DNA of 64,000 bases, taken from NCBI RefSeq assembly GCF_036967205.1, contig NZ_CP146022.1:4402001-4466000 (forward strand), written 5' to 3'. Source of the DNA: Streptomyces sp. Q6. GTDB lineage: Bacteria; Actinomycetota; Actinomycetes; Streptomycetales; Streptomycetaceae. The notes under the pieces are model-generated. The model was not told where the DNA came from, made no database searches, and saw only the letters and a list, made by a program, of their open reading frames with translations. Shown one piece after another: positions 1 through 8,740 of this stretch; position 1 is the first letter of the stretch; every line of letters starts with the position of its first letter. The position numbers and the translations under genes are program-made.

Positions 1-131
1 TCGTCCGCACCGTTCGCCTGCTGCGGCGCGGGCGTGGTGTCCGCGAAGGCGGCGGTGGCCGGGACGGCCAGGGCGGCGATGGCGCCGGTGGCGACGGCGG
101 CGGTGCGGAAGGTGGCTCGGGTGGCTCGCAT
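1..131 (-). CDS. secreted protein, N-terminal part only
   Basis: Only the first 43 codons lie in the window; the rest runs off the left edge. The visible residues form a Sec signal peptide: a start rich in Arg (MRATRATFRT), a hydrophobic Ala/Val/Leu core, and an AFA-D type signal peptidase I site near residue 30. A Pro/Gln-rich stretch follows (DTTPAPQQANGAD). A GAGGGA Shine-Dalgarno precedes the ATG by about 8 bases. The function cannot be judged from this fragment, but export is well supported. Confidence 0.6.
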   Translation of the reverse strand, partial: MRATRATFRTAAVATGAIAALAVPATAAFADTTPAPQQANGAD

Positions 132-447
132 CGTGGTGCTTCCCTCGTGGCTCGGGCCGGCCTTACGGCCAGTCGGGGTTGTGGGTTTGTCCCTGTGTGC
201 CCCGTTTGCGGCGGCGACGAGTAAGAAGTTAGGGCCGTGATGTGTGCGTTGCCCGTACGTCGTGTAACAGCCGTGCCCACAGCCGCCCGCGCTCGTGTAA
301 CCGGCCCAAAAGCCCAGGTCAGACGCCGTGTGGACCTTGGTCACCAATGCGGCGGGACCAAATGCCACGGCCCGGCCGACCGCCCCGCCGCCCGGGTGCC
401 CGGCCGCCCCCACCACCAGGGTGCCCCGGCCGCCCCCGCTGCCCCTG
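132..447. other. intergenic region, 316 bp
   Basis: It lies between the start of the truncated secreted protein (leftward) and the stop of the FUSC gene (leftward). It must hold the promoter of the former. A GGCC-TTAC-GGCC palindrome occurs at 159-170 and a moderately AT-rich stretch around 215-245. The part from about 360 to 447 is Pro-codon-like GC-rich sequence. I see no RNA gene, no convincing terminator with a T-run, and no conserved small reading frame. Confidence 0.4.
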
Positions 448-2391
448 TCACCGCGGCGCCGCGATCGCCCGCGCCGCCGCCACCTCCTGCCGTACGTGTT
501 CCAGGACCCCGTCCTGCGGTCCGGCGCCGCCGAAGTCCGCCCTGACCTCCTCCAGGATCTCCGAGGCCCGCAGCCCGTCCGCCAGCTCCCGCAGCTGGCC
601 CGCGACATGGGTCACCTCGACGGTGTCCGGCGCGGCCGCCCCGTGCCGTACCCGCACCCGCGCCGCCGTCGTCGCGTCCACGATCCGTTCGACGGCGACG
701 ACCAGCGGCCACCACGCCGCCGCCCGCTTCCCGGTGGGCGGCGGCTCGGTCAGCGCCCGCTGGAACTCGGTGCGGATGACGGACAGGTCCCGGTACAGGC
801 GGCGCCGCATCCGGGCCCGCGCGGCGGGGTCCTCCGTGGCGCCGAACGCGCACTCCACGTACCCCGCCGTGTCCGCGACCGCGTCCGCGAGCCGGTCGCC
901 GATCCGGGTGTGCCAGCTCTCCGGCCACAGCAGATAGCCCGCGACGAGCGCGATGGCGCAGCCCATCAGGCTGTCCAGGAGCCGGGGCCACAGCAGGGCC
1001 GTGCCCTGGTGGTTGAGGATGTCCGACAGGAGCAGGATCACCGGTGTGATGGCCGCCGTCTGGAAGCCGTAGCCGCGGGGGGTGAGCGCGGGGATGAGCG
1101 GCGCGAGCAGCATCATCACCGGCACGTCCCACCAGCCCATGGGCACCTCGGCGAGCACGGCCGCCGCCACGACGAGGCCCGCCGCCGTGCCGAGCGCGCG
1201 CAGCACGGCCCGCGAGAACACCGAGCCGAAGTCCGGCTTCATGACGAACGTGATGGTCAGCGCCACCCAGTACGAGCGCGGCACCGGCACGATCGAGACG
1301 AGCGCCTGCGCGATGCCGATGCACAGCGCGAGGCGCAGGCCGTAGCGCCAGGAGGCGCCGGACAGCAGGACGTTGCGGGCGCCGCGGCGGGCGCGGACGC
1401 GCAGCGCCGCCGGGCGGCCGAGCCGGTCGTCGACGTTGGTGAAGTCGGCGTCCCCGCGCCGCGACGCGACCTCGGCGGCGTGCCGCAGCGCGTGGTCGAC
1501 GGCGCGCGAGGCGGGGTCCGGCGCCTCCGGCAGATCGAGCGCGGCCTCCTTCGGCACCCGCCCCGAGGCGATGGTGTCGGCGAGGAGGCGTACGGCGTCG
1601 GGGACGCCCGGCGGCAGCGGGGCCCCGGCGTGATGGGCGGCGGGGGCGGCCTCCACGATCGGCGTGACCGCGTTCAACTGGCTCACCAGGCGGACCAGTT
1701 CGGGGTTGCGGCCGTGCGCGAGGGTGCGCCGGGCGAGCACCAGGTCGTAGGCCTGGTTGAGGGACTGGGTGACGGCGAGGCGGGTCTCCGCGTACGTGAG
1801 GGCGTCGGTGCCCGCCGCCTCCAGGAGGTTGGCGACCGCGCGGTACGTCGCCGCGACCGCCGCCCGCTCGGGGACCTTGGAGCGCAGCGGCCAGGCGAGC
1901 AGGGCGAGGAGCAGCACGAGGAGGCCGCCGCTCGTCATCAGGAGCGGCGCGAGCCACCAGTCGCCGGGCATCGGCAGGCCCGCGCCCACCACGCAGTTGA
2001 GCAGGAGCAGCAGACCGGAGACGGACGCGACCGCGCCGATCGTCGAGATCATCCCGGAGACGAGCGCGACGGCGGTGACGACGATCACCGCGAGCCAGCC
2101 CTGCCCGAACACCAGCGAGCCGACCGTCACCCCGACCGCGCCGAACAGTTGCGGCACCGCGATGTTGAAGACCCGCATCCGGTACGCGTCGGCCGTGTCG
2201 CCGATGACGCCGGACAGGGCGCCCATCGAGGCGAGCGCGCCGTACGCGAACCGGTCGGTGGCGAGCCCCACGGCCAGCGGGGCGGACATCGCGATCGCGG
2301 CCCGGGTCACCGCCGCCCACGGAACACCGGCCGCGCGCTGCGGCTTGAGGGTTCTGACCAGCCAGTCCGGGGGCGTCAGGTGGGGCGGCAT
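448..2391 (-). CDS. FUSC family membrane protein (aromatic acid exporter-like)
   Basis: The 647-residue protein has the duplicated FUSC/YccS layout. A first membrane bundle (about residues 30-175, for example DRFAYGALASMGALSGVIGD) is followed by a soluble helical segment (about 190-340). A second bundle (about 345-470, with RSYWVALTITFVMKPDFGSVF, the most characteristic FUSC motif) leads into a C-terminal cytosolic helical domain. Family members export fusaric acid, p-hydroxybenzoate or similar aromatics, but the substrate here is unknown. The start at 2391 gives MPPHLTPPDW; the Shine-Dalgarno is weak. It is transcribed leftward, 65 bp from the upstream EEP gene, possibly as one unit. Confidence 0.85.
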   Translation of the reverse strand: MPPHLTPPDWLVRTLKPQRAAGVPWAAVTRAAIAMSAPLAVGLATDRFAYGALASMGALSGVIGDTADAYRMRVFNIAVPQLFGAVGVTVGSLVFGQGWLAVIVVTAVALVSGMISTIGAVASVSGLLLLLNCVVGAGLPMPGDWWLAPLLMTSGGLLVLLLALLAWPLRSKVPERAAVAATYRAVANLLEAAGTDALTYAETRLAVTQSLNQAYDLVLARRTLAHGRNPELVRLVSQLNAVTPIVEAAPAAHHAGAPLPPGVPDAVRLLADTIASGRVPKEAALDLPEAPDPASRAVDHALRHAAEVASRRGDADFTNVDDRLGRPAALRVRARRGARNVLLSGASWRYGLRLALCIGIAQALVSIVPVPRSYWVALTITFVMKPDFGSVFSRAVLRALGTAAGLVVAAAVLAEVPMGWWDVPVMMLLAPLIPALTPRGYGFQTAAITPVILLLSDILNHQGTALLWPRLLDSLMGCAIALVAGYLLWPESWHTRIGDRLADAVADTAGYVECAFGATEDPAARARMRRRLYRDLSVIRTEFQRALTEPPPTGKRAAAWWPLVVAVERIVDATTAARVRVRHGAAAPDTVEVTHVAGQLRELADGLRASEILEEVRADFGGAGPQDGVLEHVRQEVAAARAIAAPR

Positions 2392-2456
2392 AGGCCCAGT
2401 ATGCGATCAGTGCCCGCCGCCGGCGCACGCCGTACGCGATCTTCGGGCGGCCGGTC

Positions 2457-3521
2457 TCACGGCGTCCTGTGCAGCGTCAGATCCACGAGCACCGCCCGGT
2501 GATCGGTGTCCGCGAGCGTCAGGAACCGTACGTCCTGCACCGAGAACTCCGCGCTCACCAGCACATGGTCGATCTGCGTGCCCAGTTGCCGGGGGGCCGT
2601 CGACGGCCAGCTGGCCCTGCGGCTGTCCCCCGTCAGCCGGCTCGCGTCCCGCAGGGACCCCGCGTCGAGGATCCGGCGGAACGCGGCGTGGTCCTGGGTC
2701 GCGTTGAAGTCACCGGCCATGATGGCCGGCCCGTCCGCCGCGCCCGCGGCGTCCGCGAGCCGCCCCAGCTCGCGCCGCCACACGCCGACCTGCCGCGGCA
2801 ACGGCGGCATCGGATGCGCCAGTTGGAGCCGCACCGGATGCCCGAGCACATCGGCCGTCGCGCCCGGCATGCCCATGGTCCCGGTGACGCCCGGCGCGGC
2901 CTTCAGCGGGAACTTGCTGAGGATCGTCGACCCCTCGGAGCCGCCCGCGCGCACGGCCCGCCGGTACGGGTACGCGGTCTCCAGGGAGTCGCGGCCCAGC
3001 GCGTCCTGGCAGCCGTAGTCGCACTCCTCCACGAAGACGAGGCCCGGCTCGTGCGCGGTGATCGCGTCGATCAGCGCGTCGGTCCCCCGCCCGAACTGCA
3101 CGTTCGACGCGAGGACACGGACGCCGGAGACGGGCGGCCCGCTCGCCTCGTCGTCCGTCCCGTACGGCTGGACGCACCAGGCGAGGGCGCCGAGCGCGAC
3201 GGCGCCCCACACCAGGCCGGTGCGCCAGCGGGCGAGGAGCGCGATCAGCAGCGCCGCCGCGGCCGGGGCGACCAGCCACGGCAGGAACGCGAGGAGCTGC
3301 GGTACGGGCGTGAACCCGTCGGTGTCGGCGAGGCGGCAGCCGACGACGGCGCTCACCCCGGCCAGCAGCAGCCCCGCGGCCCAGGCGCCCGCCCTGCTCA
3401 CGCGCCTCCTCGTGGCCCGCCGCCCCTCCACGGAGCTTGGCCGCCCCTTCTTCCGCCCGGCGCCGCGCGGTGCGTACCGCGCGGCGCCGGGCGCCTCGTC
3501 GGTGGTGTGCCCCTGGTCCAC
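2457..3521 (-). CDS. membrane-anchored endonuclease/exonuclease/phosphatase family protein
   Basis: The 354-residue protein has a basic N-terminus, then three hydrophobic segments (about residues 45-120) and an extracytoplasmic EEP (DNase I-like) domain. Visible EEP motifs are LASNVQFG (first Asn), VFVEEC (metal-binding Glu), GDFNAT and the C-terminal DTDHRAVL carrying the catalytic Asp-His. The GTG start at 3521 is supported by GGGAGG 8 bases upstream. Streptomyces relatives are annotated only as EEP proteins; the substrate could be a phosphodiester or a phospholipid headgroup. The membrane topology suggests action outside the cell. Confidence 0.85.
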   Translation of the reverse strand: MDQGHTTDEAPGAARYAPRGAGRKKGRPSSVEGRRATRRRVSRAGAWAAGLLLAGVSAVVGCRLADTDGFTPVPQLLAFLPWLVAPAAAALLIALLARWRTGLVWGAVALGALAWCVQPYGTDDEASGPPVSGVRVLASNVQFGRGTDALIDAITAHEPGLVFVEECDYGCQDALGRDSLETAYPYRRAVRAGGSEGSTILSKFPLKAAPGVTGTMGMPGATADVLGHPVRLQLAHPMPPLPRQVGVWRRELGRLADAAGAADGPAIMAGDFNATQDHAAFRRILDAGSLRDASRLTGDSRRASWPSTAPRQLGTQIDHVLVSAEFSVQDVRFLTLADTDHRAVLVDLTLHRTP

Positions 3522-3594
3522 GTCCCGGCCTCCCGTGCTGGATCCTTGCGGAGATCCCCCTGGAAAGACGGGACGGCGGACCGGGCGGTTGCCG

Positions 3595-4118
3595 TCAGGC
3601 GGCCTTCGCCCTGGGCGGGTCGGACTTCGTGACCACCGGGCCGGGCCGCGTCACCAGCGCCCAGATGACGAAGACGGCGAGGCCGATCGCGATGATCGAC
3701 CAGATCGGCGCGTACGGCAGGAACATGAAGTACTCGATGATGGTCAGCGCGGCCAGGCCGATGCCCGCGCCGCGCGCCCAGTCCGCGCCCTTCAGGATGC
3801 CCCAGCCGGTCAGCGCCACGAGGACGCCGATGATCAGGTGGATCCAGCCCCACGTGGTGAGGTCGAAGGCGTAGACGTAGTCGCCGATCCGCCCGTACAC
3901 GTCGTCCTCGGCGATACCCGCGATGCCGTTCAGGATGCCGAGGACGCCGGTGACGAGCATCAGGACGCCGGCGAACACGGTTCCGCCCTCGGCCCAGGCG
4001 TTGCCGGTGCCCTCGCCGCGCGTCGGGTCGGGCTCGTGGTGCGGCGGAGGCGGCGGCGGGGCGGCGGCGCCGTGTTCGAGGTGGGCGGGATGGGCGGGGT
4101 GTTCGGGGTCTCGCTCAT
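3595..4118 (-). CDS. DUF7144 family membrane protein, with a frame break in a CCG tract
   Basis: The conserved body (FAGVLMLVTGVLGI, YVYAFDLTTWGWIHL, LPYAPIWSIIAIGL) has four membrane segments typical of the DUF7144 family, whose function is unknown. An uninterrupted reading from GTG 3978 gives 127 residues. However, the only good Shine-Dalgarno (AGGAGGG) precedes ATG 4118 (MSETPNTPP), in another frame. Adding one base to the GGGG run at 4058-4061 joins the two into a protein with a poly-Pro N-terminus. So the true start is most likely 4118, with a one-base loss in a CCG repeat, either a sequencing error or slippage. Confidence 0.7.
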
Positions 4119-4140
4119 GAGGGTCCCTCCTAGCGTCGCG

Positions 4141-5070
4141 TCACGGGAATGCTCGTCCCGGTGTCGCCGCGCGGCACTCGGTGCGCGGCTGAACGGGTGG
4201 CTGTCCGGCGCGGGACGCGGAGCGCCGCCGACCGGCGAACCGTCCGCCGAGCCCGGTCCGGCCGCCGAGCCACGCGCCCGCCGCCACCACCAGGCCGAGC
4301 CCCACGATCACCCACGACACCGTCCGCATCGACGAGGTCAGCGCGTCGTACACCGCGCCGGCCGCCGCCCGGTCCGCGTCGTTCGCGAGGTCGCCGAGGG
4401 TGAGGGAGCGGGCGACGGTCAGCGCGATCAGGAGGGCCGCCGCGCCCAGCGCCATGCCGATCCCGGTCGCGGCGAGCGCGCGCCCGCGCCGGACGGCGAG
4501 CAGCAGGCCCGCGACCGTGAACACGAGAGCGGCGAGGGGCAGCCAGAGGCCCGCGACCTGGAGCATGTGGAGTCCCTTGCGCAACTGGTCGAGGTCGCCG
4601 GCGGACAGGATCGTGATCTCGGTGTGGGTGACGGGGATCTGCCCGGCGAACGGCACGTGGTCGGACTCCAGTTGCCGCTTGACCTGCTCGGTGACGGGCG
4701 CCAGATCGAGCGTGACGTCGCCGGTGCTGCCGTCGTCGAGCGCCTGCTGCACGGCGTCGTGGGCGGCCCGGTTCGCCGTGTCCCAGGCCTTCCGGTAGGC
4801 GGCGGTGTCCGTGAACGAGACGACCGCGTCGTGCAGGTACTGCTCCAGCGTCGACTGGAGCGGGCCGACCTGGATCTGCTCCATGATCCCGGTGGTCACC
4901 GCGTCCGCCACGGCGCTCTGTACGTCCGGGTCCGTGGCGAGCGGCGCCATCGTGGCGACGTACCGGTCGCTGTCCCCGATCTCGTACTTCGCCCAGGTGG
5001 AGAGCGTGCCGAGGGGGACCAGCAGACAGGCGAGGACCAGCAGGACGGCGGAGGCGGTTCTTCGGATCAC
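4141..5070 (-). CDS. hypothetical membrane protein
   Basis: A 309-residue protein that I cannot assign to a named family. It starts with an uncleaved signal/anchor (RRTASAVLLVLACLLVPLG). A roughly 170-residue extracytoplasmic helical region follows (DSDRYVATMAPLATDPDVQSAV onward), then three membrane segments (about 190-290), and it ends with a basic tail. The GTG start at 5070 was chosen because the anchor begins there; no strong Shine-Dalgarno is visible. It lies 59 bp downstream of the ABC permease on the same strand, so co-transcription with the exporter is possible. Confidence 0.65.
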   Translation of the reverse strand: MIRRTASAVLLVLACLLVPLGTLSTWAKYEIGDSDRYVATMAPLATDPDVQSAVADAVTTGIMEQIQVGPLQSTLEQYLHDAVVSFTDTAAYRKAWDTANRAAHDAVQQALDDGSTGDVTLDLAPVTEQVKRQLESDHVPFAGQIPVTHTEITILSAGDLDQLRKGLHMLQVAGLWLPLAALVFTVAGLLLAVRRGRALAATGIGMALGAAALLIALTVARSLTLGDLANDADRAAAGAVYDALTSSMRTVSWVIVGLGLVVAAGAWLGGRTGLGGRFAGRRRSASRAGQPPVQPRTECRAATPGRAFP

Positions 5071-5129
5071 CGTTCCAGGCAAGGCCCCGGCCGCGCCGCG
5101 CGCGACCGGGGTGCCTGCATACGGACTAC

Positions 5130-5981
5130 CTACTTGCGGTTGTAGAGCCGCATCGTCACCGGCCCGAACACCGCGACGAGCACCGCCGCCCAGCCGAGCG
5201 ACCACAGCACCTCGTCGACCGGCCAGTCGCCCTCCATCAGGCCGCGCACGGCGGACGCGACATGGGTCACCGGGTTGTTGTTGACGAAGGCCTGGAGCCA
5301 GCCCGGCATCGTCTCGGGCTTCACGAAGATGTCGCTGAGGAACGTCAGCGGGAAGATCACCATCATGCTGACGCCCATCACCGACTTCTCGGTGCGCAGC
5401 AGCAGCCCGAACATCGTCCAGATCCACGAGAACGCGAACGAGAAGACCAGCAGCAGGGCCACGCCCGCGAGCACCCCGAGGACGCCGCCGTCCGGCCGGA
5501 AGCCCATGATCAGGCCGACGGCGAGCATCACGGCGGACGCGATCGTGTAGCGCAGGGCGTCGCCGAGCAGATAGCCGACCATGACCGCCGGGCGCCAGAT
5601 CGGCAGCGTACGGAAGCGGTCGAAGACGCCCTTCTCGATGTCCGTGTTGACCGAGACACCGGTGTACATCGTGATCATCACGACCGACATCACGAGGATG
5701 CCGGGCAGCAGGTACTGGATGTACGCGGACGGCGAGCCGGCCAGCGCGCCCCCGAACAGGTACGTGTACATCAGCACCATCATGATCGGGAACGCCGTGA
5801 CGTCGAAGAGCTGCTCCGGCACGTGCTTGATCCGCAGGACGGCGCGCCAGCCGAAGGTGAGCGACGCGGCCACGGCGCCGGGGCGCGGCGGGCGCTCGGT
5901 GGCGACGAGCAGTTCGGCCAGGGAGTCGGCGCTGACCGGCGTGAGTTCCTGGGCGTCGGTGGGGGTGGTCGCGGTGCTCAT
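5130..5981 (-). CDS. ABC-2 type transporter permease (DrrB-like)
   Basis: The 283-residue protein has six predicted membrane helices and the ABC-2 signature region ([23 protein letters not shown]). The extracellular segment [20 protein letters not shown] and [13 protein letters not shown] are typical of DrrB/daunorubicin-type exporters. Its ATG overlaps the stop of the ATPase gene by 4 bases (ATGA), so the two are translationally coupled. Together they should form an exporter for a drug, antibiotic or lipid; the substrate is not evident because no biosynthetic cluster adjoins. Confidence 0.9.
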   Translation of the reverse strand: MSTATTPTDAQELTPVSADSLAELLVATERPPRPGAVAASLTFGWRAVLRIKHVPEQLFDVTAFPIMMVLMYTYLFGGALAGSPSAYIQYLLPGILVMSVVMITMYTGVSVNTDIEKGVFDRFRTLPIWRPAVMVGYLLGDALRYTIASAVMLAVGLIMGFRPDGGVLGVLAGVALLLVFSFAFSWIWTMFGLLLRTEKSVMGVSMMVIFPLTFLSDIFVKPETMPGWLQAFVNNNPVTHVASAVRGLMEGDWPVDEVLWSLGWAAVLVAVFGPVTMRLYNRK

Positions 5982-6970
5982 GCCGTCGCCTCCTCGAAAG
6001 ACGGTGCGGGCTGGTCGGTCAGGGCCAGGAACACCTCGTCGAGGCTGGGCTGGCCCAGGGCGAAGTTGTCGACGGTGATGCCCGCGGCGGCCAGTTCGGC
6101 CAGGGCCCGCGAGGCCTGCTCGGCGGCGTCGCGGTCGCCGGCCGCGACGCGCGCGGTGAGCGCCACCGGGTCCGGCTCCAGCTGCACCTGCGCGTCGAGC
6201 ACGGTCGTCAGCAGCCGCTGGGCGTCCGGCCGCCGGTGCGCGTCGCGCAGCCGTACGTGGATGGCGCCCGCGCCGACCGACGCCTTCAGCTCGCCCTTGG
6301 TGCCCTCGGCGATGACCCGGCCCTTGTCGATGACGGCGATCCGGCTCGCCAACTGGTCGGCCTCGTCCAGGTACTGGGTGGTGAGCAGCACGGTCGTGCC
6401 CTGGGCGACGACGGCGCGCACGATCTCCCACACCTGGTTGCGGCTGCGCGGGTCGAGACCCGTGGTCGGCTCGTCGAGGAAGAGCAGGTCCGGGGTGTTG
6501 AGGATGGACGCGGCGATGTCGATGCGGCGCCGCATGCCGCCCGAGTAGTTCTTCACCTGGCGGCCCGCCGCCTCCAACAGGCCGAAGGCGCCGAGGAGTT
6601 GATCGGCGCGCGCGGCCGCCGGCTTCCTGCCGTGGCCGGTGAGGCGGGCCAGCAGCACCAGGTTCTCGTGGCCGGTCAGGTCCTCGTCGACGGACGCGTA
6701 CTGCCCGGTCAGGCTCACCCGCGAGCGGACCGCGTCGGCCTCGCGCACCACGTCGTGGCCGAAGACGTGCGCCTCGCCCGCGTCGGGCCGCAGCAGCGTG
6801 GCGAGCATTTTGACGGTGGTGGTCTTGCCCGCGCCGTTCGGCCCGAGCACGCCGTAGACCGTGCCGGCCGGGACGGTCAGGTCCACCCCGTCGACGGCGC
6901 GGTTGTCGCCGAAGGTCTTGACGAGCCCCGCTGTCTCGATGGCCAGGCCGTGGGTTCCCGTGTCGCTCAT
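5978..6970 (-). CDS. ABC transporter ATP-binding protein (DrrA-like)
   Basis: The 330-residue protein has one nucleotide-binding domain: Walker A GPNGAGKT (43-50), Q-loop Gln90, signature YSGGM (142-146), Walker B LLFLDEP (162-168). The switch His is replaced by Gln ([10 protein letters not shown], Gln199), which is usual in the DrrA daunorubicin-resistance subfamily. A C-terminal domain of about 100 residues follows, also typical of DrrA. It partners the overlapping permease gene. The ATG at 6970 faces the divergent SH3 gene across 132 bp. Confidence 0.92.
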   Translation of the reverse strand: MSDTGTHGLAIETAGLVKTFGDNRAVDGVDLTVPAGTVYGVLGPNGAGKTTTVKMLATLLRPDAGEAHVFGHDVVREADAVRSRVSLTGQYASVDEDLTGHENLVLLARLTGHGRKPAAARADQLLGAFGLLEAAGRQVKNYSGGMRRRIDIAASILNTPDLLFLDEPTTGLDPRSRNQVWEIVRAVVAQGTTVLLTTQYLDEADQLASRIAVIDKGRVIAEGTKGELKASVGAGAIHVRLRDAHRRPDAQRLLTTVLDAQVQLEPDPVALTARVAAGDRDAAEQASRALAELAAAGITVDNFALGQPSLDEVFLALTDQPAPSFEEATA

Positions 6971-7102
6971 GGTCGATGCCCCTCTCGGTACGTCACAGAT
7001 GCAGACCGGCGGCGCCTCGGGAACTCATCGGCGCGCGGGGCCCCGGGTGGAGCACTGGGCCGAACGGGTGTTTCCTGGACAGGGGGAGCTAGGAGGCCGA
7101 TC

Positions 7103-7549
7103 ATGCGCCGGACCAGCCGAAAGACTCCGATCGCCGTGGCCGCGGCGACCGTCCTCGCGGGCGGAGTGCTCGCCGTGACAGCCGCCGCGCCAGCGAGCGC
7201 GAACAGCGGCGGCGACGTCGTCTGGGGCACCGTGGTCTCGCACGGCGACCTCAACCTCCGGTCCGGGCCCAGCACGTCGGATCCGGTCGTCTACCGTCTC
7301 GCGCCGGGCAGCGTGGACCGCATCGAGTGCGCGACGAGCGGCTCGTACGTCCATGGGGACCCGACCTGGTACTGGTTCACGGGCGCCCACGGCTGGGCCA
7401 GCGCCGCCTATGTCGACACCGGCGGCCATTCCGTGCCGCGCTGCGACGGCTCGTCGGTGCCGTGCCCGCCCGACCAGCAGCAGGGCGGCAGCCCGAGCGG
7501 CTGGTGGTTCCGCTCGGACTACCGCGTGGAGTTCGGGGTCATCTACTGA
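7103..7549 (+). CDS. secreted SH3-like domain protein
   Basis: A 148-residue protein with a clear Sec signal (RRTSRKTPIAVAAATVLAGG, cleavage at ASA-NSGG near residue 33). One bacterial SH3-like domain follows (GDLNLRSGPSTSDPVVYRL to AHGWASAAYVDTGG). Such domains usually bind cell wall peptides. Two Cys pairs could form disulfides. The start is set by AGGAGG 7 bases upstream. The stop is only 7 bp from the stop of the converging gene. Confidence 0.85.
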   Translation: MRRTSRKTPIAVAAATVLAGGVLAVTAAAPASANSGGDVVWGTVVSHGDLNLRSGPSTSDPVVYRLAPGSVDRIECATSGSYVHGDPTWYWFTGAHGWASAAYVDTGGHSVPRCDGSSVPCPPDQQQGGSPSGWWFRSDYRVEFGVIY

Positions 7550-7556
7550 GCGCGGG

Positions 7557-7970
7557 CTACGCGTACTCGTTCGACGAGTAGTAGCGGTAGTAGGTCGCCA
7601 CGAAGGTGGACGCCGCGACGATCCCGCCGAGCACCACCGACCACAGGATCGCGCCGTTCGCGAGGCTCTGCAGGAAGCCGACGGCGATGCCCGCGAAGAC
7701 CGCCCAGACCCCGGCCCGCGTGACGAAGTGCCGGCCCGCCTGCTGCCTCGACCACTGATGGATGCCGAGGCACAGGGCCGCGACGATGATGCCGGTGACG
7801 AAGCCCAGGGCGATGTTGCCGCCGGTGACCTCGCCGCCGTAGCGCTGGATGTTCGCCGCCCAGAAGCCGTACGCGATGCCGGTGAGGACCGGGACGACGA
7901 CGGCCGCGCTGGTCGGGGAGAGGGTCGCGCCGCCGGTCCGACGGGGCGCGGGTGCCGCGTGCTGAGCCAT
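7557..7970 (-). CDS. hypothetical four-helix membrane protein
   Basis: A 137-residue protein with four hydrophobic helices (about 20-38, 50-70, 85-105, 108-125) and a Tyr/Ser-rich C-terminus (TYYRYYSSNEYA). I do not recognise the family. It looks like one of the small, uncharacterised actinobacterial membrane proteins. It is transcribed toward the SH3 gene; the start codons of this gene and the NAD(P)-binding gene are divergent across 134 bp. Confidence 0.65.
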   Translation of the reverse strand: MAQHAAPAPRRTGGATLSPTSAAVVVPVLTGIAYGFWAANIQRYGGEVTGGNIALGFVTGIIVAALCLGIHQWSRQQAGRHFVTRAGVWAVFAGIAVGFLQSLANGAILWSVVLGGIVAASTFVATYYRYYSSNEYA

Positions 7971-8104
7971 GACGGCTCCTTTCTCTGGCCCCCCTGAAGC
8001 CCCCCGCCCCCGGCTCTCGGGTGCCCCGCCCCGCCTTCCATTGACCGCTCACGGCGCGTGTTCCGCAACATGCGGGGCGGGGGCCGCCGTGTTTCGCTGA
8101 GCCC

Positions 8105-8740
8105 ATGAACATCCTGCTCTTCGGCGCCACCGGCATGGTCGGCAGCCGTATCGCCGCCGAGGCCCTGGCCCGTGGCCACCAGGTCACCGCTGTCAGCCGT
8201 TCCGGGGCCGTGCCCGCGCCGGGTGCCACCGCCGTCGCCGCGGACCTCCGCGACCCGGCGAAGGTCGCGGAACTGGTCCCGGGGCACGACGCCGTGGGCT
8301 CCGCCGTCTCCCCGCCGCGCGACGGCTCCGACCCCCGGGCCCCGTTCCTCGCGCTGAACGAGTGCCTGGTCGACGGTGTCCGCGGGTCGGAGGTGTCCCG
8401 GCTGGTCGTCGTGGGCGGCGCGGGCAGCCTGGAGGTCGCCCCCGGACAGGCCCTCGCCGATCAGCCGGGCTTCCCGGACGCCTTCCTCGGCGAGGCGCTC
8501 GCGCAGCGCGACGTCCTGGAGTACCTGCGCACGGTCGACGACCTGGACTGGACGTACATCTCCCCGGCGGCCGACATCGGGCCGGGCGAGCGCACCGGCG
8601 ACTTCCGCGTCGGCGGCGACCGGCTCATGACGGACGCGGACGGCAACAGCCGGATCAGCGCGGAGGACTACGCGGTCGCCTTCGTGGACGAGATCGAGCG
8701 GGACGCGCACTCCAGGGGGCGTATGTCGGTCGCGTACTGA
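8105..8740 (+). CDS. NAD(P)-binding (NmrA/YwnB-like) protein
   Basis: A 211-residue Rossmann-fold protein. The dinucleotide-binding motif is at the very start (NILLFGATGMVGSRIAAEA), followed by SRLVVVGGAGSLEV and DLDWTYISPAADIGPGERTG. These are characteristic of YwnB-like atypical short-chain reductases often acting on quinones or as redox sensors. The length is usual for the family. Its last 73 bp overlap the 3' end of the converging SpoIIE phosphatase gene, which is unusually long. Confidence 0.85.
   Translation: MNILLFGATGMVGSRIAAEALARGHQVTAVSRSGAVPAPGATAVAADLRDPAKVAELVPGHDAVGSAVSPPRDGSDPRAPFLALNECLVDGVRGSEVSRLVVVGGAGSLEVAPGQALADQPGFPDAFLGEALAQRDVLEYLRTVDDLDWTYISPAADIGPGERTGDFRVGGDRLMTDADGNSRISAEDYAVAFVDEIERDAHSRGRMSVAY

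Noticed and set aside
7557-8710. Long minus-strand frames around 7543-8710 as extra genes
   Set aside because: They cover parts of the true membrane protein and NAD(P)-binding genes in the wrong frame. No Shine-Dalgarno or domain supports them.
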